A DNA stretch of 64,000 nt. It comes from Actinomycetospora sp. TBRC 11914 (GTDB lineage: Bacteria > Actinomycetota > Actinomycetes > Mycobacteriales > Pseudonocardiaceae). The stretch is taken from NCBI RefSeq assembly GCF_012933465.1, contig NZ_JABBND010000025.1, positions 1 to 64,000 on the forward strand, given 5' to 3'. Within the stretch, counting starts at the first letter, position 1, and each line of letters begins with the position of its first letter. Shown here in pieces: positions 1-7,485 of this stretch. The notes beneath the pieces are model-generated. The model had not been told where the DNA came from, ran no database searches, and saw nothing but the letters and a program-made list of their open reading frames with translations. The translations under genes were made by a program, and so were the position numbers.

Positions 1-196
1 CCGCTTCGGCCTGCCCTGTGTGCTCCTGATCAGCCGCCTCGCGGCCCCGCACGTGCCCGGTCTTCGACGAGGGGTACGCCAGGCATCTCCGCGGCCGCCC
101 CGCTCTGCCTGCTGTGCCCTTGATCAACCGACCGTCCGCGCGCTCGTCCAGGAGCTCACCACGCCGGGGTGGCCCCTTCCCGATGAGGGCAGCGTG
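1..196. other. Left edge, no supportable gene
   Basis: No coding frame here looks real; the open plus-strand frame continues as an antisense shadow of the next gene. Two similar stretches are visible: a CTGCCCTGTGTGCTCCTGATCA-like segment ending near position 32 and a GCCTGCTGTGCCCTTGATCA segment ending at 126, 94 bases apart. They may be copies of an interspersed intergenic repeat cut by the window edge. Nothing else is recognisable. Confidence 0.4.
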
Positions 197-673
197 TCAT
201 CGACGGAGGACCTCCCGGGCCGCCCCGTGCCAGAACGGCACCGCGGCGAGGTAGAGACCCCCGACGGCGATGAGCCCGACCGCGGCGTCGACGCTCGTGC
301 GGCCGTCCCGGGACCAGTACACGTCCTCGAGGTCGATCAGCAGCGCGAGCTCGTCGACGATCAGCGCCGTACCGCTGCCGTAGGCGGTCGCGGTGACCGG
401 GTGCCGTCGGTGGCGCTCCTCGCCGCGCAGCGCGACGGCGCCGACGGCGGCGAGCAGGAGGATGCCGATGTTGTAGTGGTGCAGGTGGCGCCCGCCCGCG
501 CTCATCCCGCCGCTCGAGGGCCCGTGGCCCGCCCGGATCCAGTGGGTGATCGCCCGGGTGATGGCGAACGTCGCGCCGAACCCGCTCCAGGCGACGATGA
601 GCGACTGCTCGGTGGGGCCGACCCGATCGCGGGCGACCGCCCGCAGCCGGGTGACGAGACCCTGGTCCGCCAT
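197..673 (-). CDS. Small polytopic membrane protein downstream of CorA
   Basis: A 158-residue protein beginning MADQGLVTRL. Four hydrophobic segments are visible, at about residues 23-45, 63-80, 95-112 and 125-148. Conserved-looking polar motifs sit at membrane borders: HLHHYNIG before the second segment and DELALLIDLEDVYW at the third. I do not recognise a named family, though actinobacterial integral membrane proteins of this size with an HLHH motif are familiar. Its start is only 5 nt beyond the stop of the CorA gene on the same strand, so the two are probably cotranscribed. A role alongside CorA is inference from position only. Confidence 0.75.
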   Translation of the reverse strand: MADQGLVTRLRAVARDRVGPTEQSLIVAWSGFGATFAITRAITHWIRAGHGPSSGGMSAGGRHLHHYNIGILLLAAVGAVALRGEERHRRHPVTATAYGSGTALIVDELALLIDLEDVYWSRDGRTSVDAAVGLIAVGGLYLAAVPFWHGAAREVLRR

Positions 674-678
674 TCTCG

Positions 679-1800
679 TCACACCCATTTCCGGCGCTTG
701 AAGCCGAGGTAGATCCCGCCCCCGATGACGAGCATGAGGACGATGCTGGTGACGAATCCCCAGGACTGCTGGAATCCGGGATACGGGACGTTCTGGCCGT
801 AGAAGCCGGTGACCGCGGTGGGCACCGCGATGATCGCGGCCCAGCAGGTCAGCTTGCGCATGATCTCGTTGAGCCGGTTGCCCTGGATGGTCAGGCGGGT
901 CTCGAGGATCGTGGTGACCAGGTCGCGGAGCGACTCGGTCCACTCGGTGGCTCGCAGGACGTGGTCGTAGACGTCCTGGTAGTAGGGCGTGAGGGCCTCG
1001 TCGAGCAGGTGCAGGTCGCGTCGCATGAGCGTGTTGACGACCTCGCGCATGGGGAGCACCACGCGACGGAGCAGCACCAGCGACTTCCGCAGCTCGAAGC
1101 TCCGCTGCTGCAGCGCCTGGCCGGGGTCGACCTCGGCGAAGAGCTGGTCCTGGAGCTCCTCGATCTCGTCGTCCAGGGACTGCACGGCGGTGAAGTGACC
1201 GTCGACGACCTGGTCGAGCAGACCGTGCAGCAGGAAGCCCACTCCGTGGGCGGCGAGGTCGGGGCTGGCGTCCCACCGGCCGACGAGGGCTTCCGGGTCG
1301 AAGCCGTCGTCCTTGCGGACGGTGATGAGCGCTCGCGGCGTGATGAACGCGGCGATCTCGCTGGCGGCGAGCCGCCCGGTCCCGGCGTCGAGCCGGACCG
1401 CGTAGGCGGAGAGGAACAGGTGGTCGTCGTACCGGTCGACCTTGGGCCGCTGGTGCTCGTTGACCGCGTCCTCGACGGCGAGCGGGTGCAGGCCGAACTC
1501 CTCGGTGATCACCTCGAGGTCGCCGGTGTCCGCGTCGTGCAGGTCCAGCCAGACGAACGTGTCGGGGTGGGTGTCCAGGTGGTCGCTGAGCTCGGCGACC
1601 GGGAAGCCCTCGTCGATCAGCCGGCCGCCGCGGTAGGCGCGGGTCCGTGCCGGGCAGCGCGGCGGGCTGTGCCCGGTGACCGTCCGACCGGCGGCGGCCG
1701 CCGGGTCGCCCCCGGCGAACGTGGTCCCGTCGGCCGGCCGGGCGCGCAGGCCACCCCCGGGCGCCGGCCCGGCGTCCGTGGTCACCGTCTCGGAGCTCAT
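679..1800 (-). CDS. corA: CorA-family magnesium/divalent cation transporter (GQN variant)
   Basis: A 373-residue protein of CorA architecture: a long soluble N-terminal domain rich in charged helices (for example HPLAVEDAVNEHQRPKVDRY near residue 110-130) and two C-terminal transmembrane helices ending in the basic tail FKRRKWV. The family's selectivity loop is normally YGMN; here it reads FYGQNV, so the Met is replaced by Gln. The ATG at 1800 is chosen because GGGAGAGG precedes it; an open frame continues upstream to 1938 without better support. CorA proteins form pentameric Mg2+ channels in the inner membrane. The next gene (membrane protein at 197-673) lies 5 nt downstream. A second CorA with a canonical loop is at 12111-13061. 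Confidence 0.9.
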   Translation of the reverse strand: MSSETVTTDAGPAPGGGLRARPADGTTFAGGDPAAAAGRTVTGHSPPRCPARTRAYRGGRLIDEGFPVAELSDHLDTHPDTFVWLDLHDADTGDLEVITEEFGLHPLAVEDAVNEHQRPKVDRYDDHLFLSAYAVRLDAGTGRLAASEIAAFITPRALITVRKDDGFDPEALVGRWDASPDLAAHGVGFLLHGLLDQVVDGHFTAVQSLDDEIEELQDQLFAEVDPGQALQQRSFELRKSLVLLRRVVLPMREVVNTLMRRDLHLLDEALTPYYQDVYDHVLRATEWTESLRDLVTTILETRLTIQGNRLNEIMRKLTCWAAIIAVPTAVTGFYGQNVPYPGFQQSWGFVTSIVLMLVIGGGIYLGFKRRKWV

Positions 1801-2207
1801 CGTCGTCCTCTCCCGTCCCGCGCCGATGTGAACGGAGGGATGACACGGAGGAGCCACGGGGAATCGGCGAGAACTGCTCCGCCGACGAATGGACGCCGGA
1901 GATCGGTGACCGGTGGATCCGTGTCGAGAGAGATCCACACGATTCCCAAGGAATGGTCATCACCCGGCGAATGGCGTGGCAACGCCGGACGCCGTCAACG
2001 GCCGAGGACGGGGACTCGGGCGGCCCGGTGCGCCGACTGCCGCCCTCTGTCCCTCGTTCGCCGGCCACGAACTCGACGGCTCTGCCCGACGGGCGACATC
2101 GGCCGCACAGCCGGCCGCCTGTCCGGTCGATTGACCCCGAAAACTTCTGCGCGACCATGACAGACAGTCGCCGGGATTCGCCCGGCCGGGGTGCGGGAGG
2201 AGGAAAC
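1801..2207. other. 407-bp divergent intergenic region
   Basis: This lies between the divergently transcribed corA and the small gene at 2208. All frames lack convincing start sites and codon bias on either strand. It should contain both promoters, but I cannot identify convincing -35/-10 pairs. The stretch just before 2208 carries a clear GGAGGA ribosome site. Confidence 0.5.
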
Positions 2208-2582
2208 GTGAGCGGCACATCGATCGTCGACGTTCCGGCTCCGCGGACCGAGGGCCCGGTGTTGCAGGCCCACGAGAAGGCGCGGTGCCGCGCCGCGGCC
2301 GCCCAGGCCCGAAGGGTCCTCCCGGAACCGGTGGGCGAACTGATCGCCCGGGAGCTCGACGCCTACGCGGACTTCGCCCACCGTTTCGACGCCTCCGGGC
2401 TCGTGCCCCGGGTCGTCCTCGCGGTCCTCGGTCGCCCCTCCCCGCCGCCGACGCCGTCGGCTCTCCCGGGCAGCGCGCCACCGCCGGCCGCCCCGGCGCA
2501 GGCGATCCGGAAACGGGTGGCGACGAGGCCGGAGAAGGTCACGCGCGTGCCGCACACCGGCCCGTTCTTCCGCGACCGGTGA
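2208..2582 (+). CDS. Hypothetical 124-residue protein
   Basis: GTG start with an excellent ribosome site (GGGAGGAGG, 5-6 nt before). The N-terminal half is helical and charged (HEKARCRAAAAQARRVLPEP, then VGELIARELDAYADFAHRFD), and a short hydrophobic stretch (LVPRVVLAVLG) follows. The C-terminal third is Pro/Ala-rich and ends in a basic segment. There is no signal peptide and no catalytic motif. I do not recognise the family. It reads away from corA and is followed by a tandem repeat, then by a convergent DUF4188-like gene. Confidence 0.6.
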   Translation: MSGTSIVDVPAPRTEGPVLQAHEKARCRAAAAQARRVLPEPVGELIARELDAYADFAHRFDASGLVPRVVLAVLGRPSPPPTPSALPGSAPPPAAPAQAIRKRVATRPEKVTRVPHTGPFFRDR

Positions 2583-2592
2583 CACGGCGAGC

Positions 2593-2740
2593 CGGGTCGG
2601 GGGATTCCGGCGAGGGGCGCCCGCCACCAATAGAGCCGACCGGAGGTGCCCTTCGCTCGGAAACGACCTCGGGTCGCGGGATTCCGACGAATGGCGCCCC
2701 TCGCCCATAGGGCCGACCGGAGGTGCCCTTCGCTCGGAAC
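2593..2740. repeat. Two tandem copies of a 77-bp intergenic repeat
   Basis: Copy 1 runs 2593-2669 and copy 2 from 2670 to about 2740. Shared blocks are CGGGTCG, GGGATTCCG, then GGCGCCC/GGCGCCCC, and the identical 3' block CCGACCGGAGGTGCCCTTCG that continues into CTCGGAA. The copies differ by scattered substitutions in the middle. It fills nearly the whole gap between two convergent genes. Translations of the minus strand give repeated FRAKGTSGR-type strings of the kind often mis-annotated as hypothetical proteins, so it is probably an interspersed repetitive element rather than coding sequence. Confidence 0.7.
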
Positions 2741-2742
2741 AC

Positions 2743-3228
2743 TCAGCCCGTGGGGACCGTCCCGTCGACGTCGTCCCGGCGCCGCACCCGCAGCCGGGCG
2801 GTGCTCGCGTCGGACAGCGGCACGAGCCGGCCGACCTTGCCCAGCCCGAAGGGCGGCATGTTGCCGTAGATGGCCTCGTACTGGCCGGCCTTCACGAGGT
2901 ACGTCTCGTGCCAGATCCCGGTCCGGCCGTTGCGGCGGTAGTAGTTCCGCCACGCCTCGAGGTGCGGGTCGTCCTGGTCGCGCGCGAACGCCTCGAGGTG
3001 CTCGAAGGACCGCCAGTACTGCACGATCACCGGGAACCCCATCGTGTAGCCGAGCAGGCCCTTCTCCGGGTGGGCGACGAGGTGGTCGAGCATGTGCCGC
3101 ATGCCCCGGCGACCACCGAGGTCGAGGAAGGTCCGGACGGGGTGGCGCAGGTCGGGTCGCGCCCCGATGAGGAAGACGACGAAGTCGCCGTCCACCTCCG
3201 CCGTCTTCCGGTCCTGTGCCGGTGCCAT
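2743..3228 (-). CDS. DUF4188-like protein
   Basis: A 161-residue soluble protein. It contains DFVVFLIGARPDLRHPVRTF near residue 20, YTMGFPVIVQYWRSFEHLEA in the middle and WRNYYRRNGRTGIWHETYLV later, a pattern I associate with the DUF4188 family (dimeric alpha/beta-barrel-like, distantly similar to heme-binding monooxygenase or aldoxime dehydratase folds). The ATG at 3228 is preceded by AAGGGGG; the frame extends 8 codons further upstream without an advantage. No enzymatic activity can be assigned. The gene ends directly at the tandem repeat. Confidence 0.7.
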   Translation of the reverse strand: MAPAQDRKTAEVDGDFVVFLIGARPDLRHPVRTFLDLGGRRGMRHMLDHLVAHPEKGLLGYTMGFPVIVQYWRSFEHLEAFARDQDDPHLEAWRNYYRRNGRTGIWHETYLVKAGQYEAIYGNMPPFGLGKVGRLVPLSDASTARLRVRRRDDVDGTVPTG

Positions 3229-3307
3229 GACGGTCCCCCTTCTGTCGTCCACCGATAGGGCACACCCGGGACGTTCCGCCCACCAGGGCCGAATGGGCAG
3301 GAAGTGC

Positions 3308-4351
3308 TCAGAGGTCGATGAGGACCTTCATCCGCTCGCCGCGTCGCAGCTCGTCGTAGACCGTGAGCAGGTCGTCGAGCGGGGCGTGGTCGACCCAGCC
3401 CTCGCCGGTGATCCCACCGCGGGACATGGCGTCGATGACGTGGCGGTAGTCGTCGTCGGTGTAGACCAGCGAGGCCACGATCTGGGCCTCGCCGAGCAGC
3501 AGGGCGGTGGGGTTGAGCTCCATGGGCTGCTCGTGGATCCCGACGACGACGACCTTGCCCTGCGGTGCGAGGGCGCCGATCCCGGTGAGGATCGCGGCGC
3601 CGACCCCGGCCGCGTCGAAGACGACCCGGGCACCGAGGCCGTCCGAGGCCTCGTGGGCGGCGGTGGCGACCTCAGTGACCGTCGGGTCGATGACGGTCGA
3701 GGCGCCGAGGCGGGACAGGATCGCGCGCCGCTGCGCCGACGGGTCGCTGGCGATGATGTCCGTGATGCCCGCGGAGCGCAGGGCGAAGAACAGGCCGACG
3801 CCGATGGGGCCGAGCCCGGCGACGACGGCGAGCTCGCCCGGACGGATCCCCGAGAGCTCGACCGCGTGGTACGAGACGGCCATCGGCTCGACGAGCGCGC
3901 CGAGCTCGAGCGACACGTCCTCGGGCAGTGCGAAGACCATGGTCTCGGGCAGCACGGTGTACTCCGAGAGCCCGCCGCCGGGCCCGGACAGGCCGTGGAA
4001 CGCCAGGATCCGGCAGGTGTTCGGGTGGCCCGCGCGGCACGAGGGGCACGTGCCGCAGGTGTAGGTCGGTCGGACCGCGACCCGGTCGCCCTCGCGGACC
4101 GAGGTGACGCCCGCGCCCATGGCGGTGACGGTGCCGGAGAACTCGTGCCCGAGGGCGACGGGCGCCTGGATCCCGGTCTGGGGGTGGGGCGCGACCGGCA
4201 CGAACGTCTCGGAGGCGAAGTACTCGTGCAGGTCGGAGCCGCAGACGCCGTTGTGGGCCACGCGGAGCTGGACCTCGCCGGAGCCGGGTTCGGGGGTCTC
4301 GACGTCCTCGATGCGGATGTCGTGGGGGTGGTGGTAGATCGCGGAGCGCAT
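3308..4351 (-). CDS. Zinc-dependent alcohol/polyol dehydrogenase (2,3-butanediol dehydrogenase-like)
   Basis: A 347-residue medium-chain dehydrogenase. Catalytic zinc site: NGVCGSDLHEY (Cys about 38) and GHEFSG (His-Glu about 70). Structural zinc lobe: CGTCPSCRAGHPNTC (four Cys, about residues 100-114). Rossmann nucleotide-binding motif GLGPIGVG near 175. It should oxidise a secondary alcohol or polyol with NAD(P)+ in the cytoplasm; the layout resembles 2,3-butanediol, threonine or sorbitol dehydrogenases, and the substrate is not decidable. It lies 32 nt downstream of an SDR gene on the same strand, so both probably act on one alcohol/ketone pair. The start lies close behind the SDR gene. 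Confidence 0.88.
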   Translation of the reverse strand: MRSAIYHHPHDIRIEDVETPEPGSGEVQLRVAHNGVCGSDLHEYFASETFVPVAPHPQTGIQAPVALGHEFSGTVTAMGAGVTSVREGDRVAVRPTYTCGTCPSCRAGHPNTCRILAFHGLSGPGGGLSEYTVLPETMVFALPEDVSLELGALVEPMAVSYHAVELSGIRPGELAVVAGLGPIGVGLFFALRSAGITDIIASDPSAQRRAILSRLGASTVIDPTVTEVATAAHEASDGLGARVVFDAAGVGAAILTGIGALAPQGKVVVVGIHEQPMELNPTALLLGEAQIVASLVYTDDDYRHVIDAMSRGGITGEGWVDHAPLDDLLTVYDELRRGERMKVLIDL

Positions 4352-4383
4352 CGGTGGGCCCGCCTTCCTCGAGGTGGTGGGGG

Positions 4384-5142
4384 TCAGCCGCTCATGCCGC
4401 CGTCGATCGCGAAGGTGGAGCTGCTGACCATCGCCGAGGCGTCGGAGGCCAGGTAGAGCGCGGCCGCGGCGATCTCCTCGGGGGTGGTGTGGCGCCCGAG
4501 CGGGATCAGCCCGTCGAAGTCGAGGGCGGCGTCGGCCTGCGACTTGCCGGTCGCGCGCATCTCGATGTCGTCCTGGAACGGCGTGGAGGTCGGCCCGGGG
4601 TGCAGCGTGTTGACCCGGATGCGGCGCTCCGCGACCTCCTTGGCCGCCGAGCGCATCAGCCCGACCTGGCCGTGCTTGGCGGCGACGTAGGCGGAGAGGT
4701 CCCCGAAGCCGACCAGCCCGACGACGCTGGAGGTGATGATGACGCTGCCGCCGTCGTTCATCCGGGGCAGCGTGTGCTTGAGGACGTGGAAGGCGCCGCC
4801 GACGTGCACCGCGAGCACGCGGGCGAACACGTCCTCGGGGTAGTCGACGATCTTCGCGACCTCGCCGGAGATGCCGGCGTTGGAGAACACCACGTCGAGG
4901 CGCCCGAAGCGGTCGACCCCGGTGGCGACGGCGGCGGCGACCGCGGCGGAGTCGGTGACGTCGGCGACGGCGGAGACCGCGTGGTCGGGTCCGAGCTCCT
5001 CGACCGCGGCCTTGAGCAGGCTCTCCTCGATCCCGACGAGCACGACCCGCGCGCCCTCGCGGACGAACAGGCGGGCCGAGGCGAGACCGATCCCGCTCTC
5101 CCCGCCGGTGATCAGGGCGACCTTGCCCGGCAACTGCGCCAT
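4384..5142 (-). CDS. SDR-family oxidoreductase
   Basis: A 252-residue classical short-chain dehydrogenase. Cofactor motif TGGESGIG near residue 13, NAG motif (FSNAGISG) near 90, catalytic Ser in ITSSVVG, and the YxxxK active site YVAAKHG near 155. The C-terminal SSSTFAIDGGMSG is typical of the family. Length is normal for the class. The ATG at 5142 follows GAGG; the frame is open 61 codons further upstream into the divergent promoter region but no better start is visible. First gene of a likely two-gene operon with the zinc dehydrogenase at 3308-4351. Substrate unknown. Confidence 0.88.
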   Translation of the reverse strand: MAQLPGKVALITGGESGIGLASARLFVREGARVVLVGIEESLLKAAVEELGPDHAVSAVADVTDSAAVAAAVATGVDRFGRLDVVFSNAGISGEVAKIVDYPEDVFARVLAVHVGGAFHVLKHTLPRMNDGGSVIITSSVVGLVGFGDLSAYVAAKHGQVGLMRSAAKEVAERRIRVNTLHPGPTSTPFQDDIEMRATGKSQADAALDFDGLIPLGRHTTPEEIAAAALYLASDASAMVSSSTFAIDGGMSG

Positions 5143-5308
5143 CGGGCCCACCTCGGTTCTCGGGACTCGCGCGGGCTCCCATGAGACGACGGATCGCGTG
5201 CCATGGGCAAGGACGCAATCCGGGGACGCGGAGCGCGACGACGTGGACACCGCAGCCCGGCCGAGACGCACTTGAGCAGTCTGCGGACCTGGCCACTGGA
5301 CAATCGTT

Positions 5309-5355
5309 CGGAGAGACTGGAACAATCTCCGTCATGTGATCAGCCACCGCTGATC
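5309..5355. promoter_or_regulatory. Candidate operator region before the 2-oxoacid dehydrogenase operon
   Basis: Within the 290-bp divergent gap are two short inverted repeats: CGGAGA-N11-TCTCCG (5309-5331) and GATCAG-CCACCG-CTGATC (5338-5355). GACAATC and GAACAATC also form a direct repeat here. The position, 80-120 bp before the E1alpha start, suits a regulator such as the Lrp protein encoded at the end of the operon. Binding is inferred only. Confidence 0.35.
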
Positions 5356-5432
5356 CCGACGAGCGTCCGACGCGCCCGGAGACCCCGGACAGGACGTGGA
5401 CCCGCACACCGCGACCCGGTGGAGGAACACCC

Positions 5433-6485
5433 GTGGAGACCTTCCAGCTCGTCTCCCCCGAGGGGGTACTGGCCGACGACCCGGCCGCCGCGGACGTCGA
5501 CGGCGACCTGTGTCGTGGCCTCTACCGCGACATGGTCCTGGCCCGCCGGCTCGACGCCGAGGCGTACAGCCTGCAGCGCCAGGGCGAGCTCGGCCTGTGG
5601 CTGCAGTCCTGGGGCCAGGAGGCCGCCCAGGTCGGATCGATCCGCGCGATCCGCGACACCGACTGGGTCTTCCCGTCCTATCGCGACCACGCCGCCGCGA
5701 TGTGCCGCGGCATCGGCCCCGAGGAGCTGCTCGCGCAGTGGCGCGGGGTGCGCCAGAGCGGCTGGGACCCGGCCCGCCACCGGTTCCACCTCTACACCCT
5801 GGTGCTGGCGGCGCAGCTCCCGCACGCGGTCGGCTACGCGATGGGCGTCCAGCGCGACGGCGCCGACGAGGTCGTCATGACCTACTTCGGCGACGGATCC
5901 TCGAGCGAGGGCGAGGCGAACGAGGCCTTCAACTGGGCCGTGACGATGGCCGCCCCGGTGCTGTTCTTCTGCCAGAACAACGGGTGGGCGATCTCCACGC
6001 CCACCTCGGCGCAGTACGGCGCCCCGCTGCACCGGCGCGCGGCCGGGTTCGGGCTGGCGACGCAGCTGGTCGACGGCAACGACGTGCTGGCCGTCCGCGC
6101 CGCCACCGCCCGGGCCGCGGCGGCGGTGCGGGCGGGGGAGGGGCCGGCGCTGATCGAGGCGGTCACCTACCGCATGGCCGGCCACTCCACCTCCGACGAC
6201 CCGACGCGCTACCGCAGCGGCGCCGAGCTCGACCACTGGGCCACGCTCGACCCGCTCGAGCGCCTCCGGCGGCTGCTCGACGACCGCGGCTGGGCCACGC
6301 CCGGCTTCGTCGAGGAGCTCGAGACCGAGGCCACCGAGCTGGCCGCCGAGGTCCGGCGGGTCTGCCGGGCCATGCCCGACCCGGACGCCGACGCCATGTT
6401 CGCCCACACCCTCGCCGTCGAGACCCGCAGCCAGGCCGCCGAGCGCGCCGGGTACGCGGCCTACACGGCGTCGTTCGTGGACTGA
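5433..6485 (+). CDS. bkdA: 2-oxoacid dehydrogenase E1 alpha subunit (branched-chain type)
   Basis: A 350-residue thiamine-diphosphate E1 alpha. Visible motifs: LWLQSWGQEAAQVGS near residue 53, DWVFPSYRDHAA, the ThDP/Mg motif GDGSSSEGEANEAF followed by FFCQNNGWAIS (GDG...NN), and the loop YRMAGHSTSDDPTRYR. It decarboxylates a 2-oxoacid and passes the acyl group to E2 lipoate. GTG start with GGAGGA 8 nt upstream. The order E1alpha-E1beta-E2 with an Lrp gene resembles mycobacterial bkdABC, so branched-chain 2-oxoacids are the favoured substrates, although pyruvate cannot be excluded. No E3 gene is in the window; a shared dihydrolipoamide dehydrogenase is presumably encoded elsewhere. Confidence 0.88.
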   Translation: METFQLVSPEGVLADDPAAADVDGDLCRGLYRDMVLARRLDAEAYSLQRQGELGLWLQSWGQEAAQVGSIRAIRDTDWVFPSYRDHAAAMCRGIGPEELLAQWRGVRQSGWDPARHRFHLYTLVLAAQLPHAVGYAMGVQRDGADEVVMTYFGDGSSSEGEANEAFNWAVTMAAPVLFFCQNNGWAISTPTSAQYGAPLHRRAAGFGLATQLVDGNDVLAVRAATARAAAAVRAGEGPALIEAVTYRMAGHSTSDDPTRYRSGAELDHWATLDPLERLRRLLDDRGWATPGFVEELETEATELAAEVRRVCRAMPDPDADAMFAHTLAVETRSQAAERAGYAAYTASFVD

Positions 6486-6499
6486 GGACGGAGGACGCC

Positions 6500-7477
6500 G
6501 TGCTCACCCTGTCCCAGGCGATCAACCGCGCGCTGCGCCACGGTCTGGAGTCCGACCCGAAGGTCCTGGTCATGGGGCAGGACGTGGGCCGGTCCGGCGG
6601 CGTGTTCCGGGTGACCGACGGACTGCAGAAGGACTTCGGGGCCGACCGCGTCGTCGACACCCCGCTCGCCGAGGCCGGCATCGTCGGGACCGCGATCGGG
6701 CTGGCGATGCGCGGCTACCGCCCGGTGTGCGAGATCCAGTTCGACGGGTTCGTCTACCCGGCGTTCAACCAGATCACCTCGCAGCTGGCCAAGCTGCACG
6801 CCCGCTCCGGCGGCCGCATCACGGTCCCCGTCGTCGTCCGCATCCCGGTCTCCGGCGGTATCGGCGCGGTCGAGCACCACTCGGAGTCCAACGAGGCCTA
6901 CTTCGCCCACACCGCGGGGCTGCGGGTGATGGTCGCGGCGACCCCGCAGGACGGGCACTGGATGCTGCGACAGGCGATCGAGTCGGACGACCCGGTGATC
7001 TTCTTCGAGCCCAAGTGCCGCTACTGGTCGAAGGGCGAGGTCGCCGAGACCGCCGACGACCCGCTGGTGCTGCCCGCCGAGGTCGCGCGCACGGTGCGCC
7101 CCGGCACCGACGTCACGCTGCTGACCTGGGGCTCGATGGTCGAGACCTGCCTGGCCGCGGCCGCGGCGGCCGACGGCGAGGGCCGCTCGCTGGAGGTCGT
7201 CGACCTGCGCTCGCTCTCCCCGATCGACACCGACGCCCTCGTGGCCGCGGTCGCCCGCACCGGCCGCGCCGTCGTCGTCCACGAGGCGCCGACCTTCGGC
7301 GGGCTCGGCAGCGAGGTCGCCGCGATGCTCTCCGAGCGGTGCTTCACCAGCCTCGAGTCACCCGTCCTGCGCGTCGGCGGCTTCAACGTGCCCTACCCGG
7401 CCGCCCGCCTCGAGGGGCACTACCGCCCCGACCTCGACCGCGTCCTCGACGCCGTCGACCGCGTCCTCGCCTGGTGA
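6500..7477 (+). CDS. bkdB: 2-oxoacid dehydrogenase E1 beta subunit
   Basis: A 325-residue transketolase-like subunit. Key segments: VMGQDVGRSGGVFRVTDGL near the N-terminus, DTPLAEAGIVGTAIGLA (glutamate that activates ThDP), EIQFDGFVYPAFNQI, SESNEAYFAHTAGLRV, and the C-terminal half starting TVRPGTDVTLLTWGSM. It pairs with the E1 alpha encoded just upstream to form the heterotetramer. GTG start at 6500 after GGAGG, 14 nt beyond the E1 alpha stop; an open frame extends far upstream but is antisense-type shadow of E1 alpha. Same transcription unit as its neighbours. Confidence 0.9.
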   Translation: MLTLSQAINRALRHGLESDPKVLVMGQDVGRSGGVFRVTDGLQKDFGADRVVDTPLAEAGIVGTAIGLAMRGYRPVCEIQFDGFVYPAFNQITSQLAKLHARSGGRITVPVVVRIPVSGGIGAVEHHSESNEAYFAHTAGLRVMVAATPQDGHWMLRQAIESDDPVIFFEPKCRYWSKGEVAETADDPLVLPAEVARTVRPGTDVTLLTWGSMVETCLAAAAAADGEGRSLEVVDLRSLSPIDTDALVAAVARTGRAVVVHEAPTFGGLGSEVAAMLSERCFTSLESPVLRVGGFNVPYPAARLEGHYRPDLDRVLDAVDRVLAW

Positions 7478-7485
7478 GGGGAACC

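Noticed and set aside
197-2218. 673-residue minus-strand open frame
   Set aside because: It spans the real membrane protein and then the antisense-type shadow of corA; only the part to 673 has the expected composition and a start beside corA.
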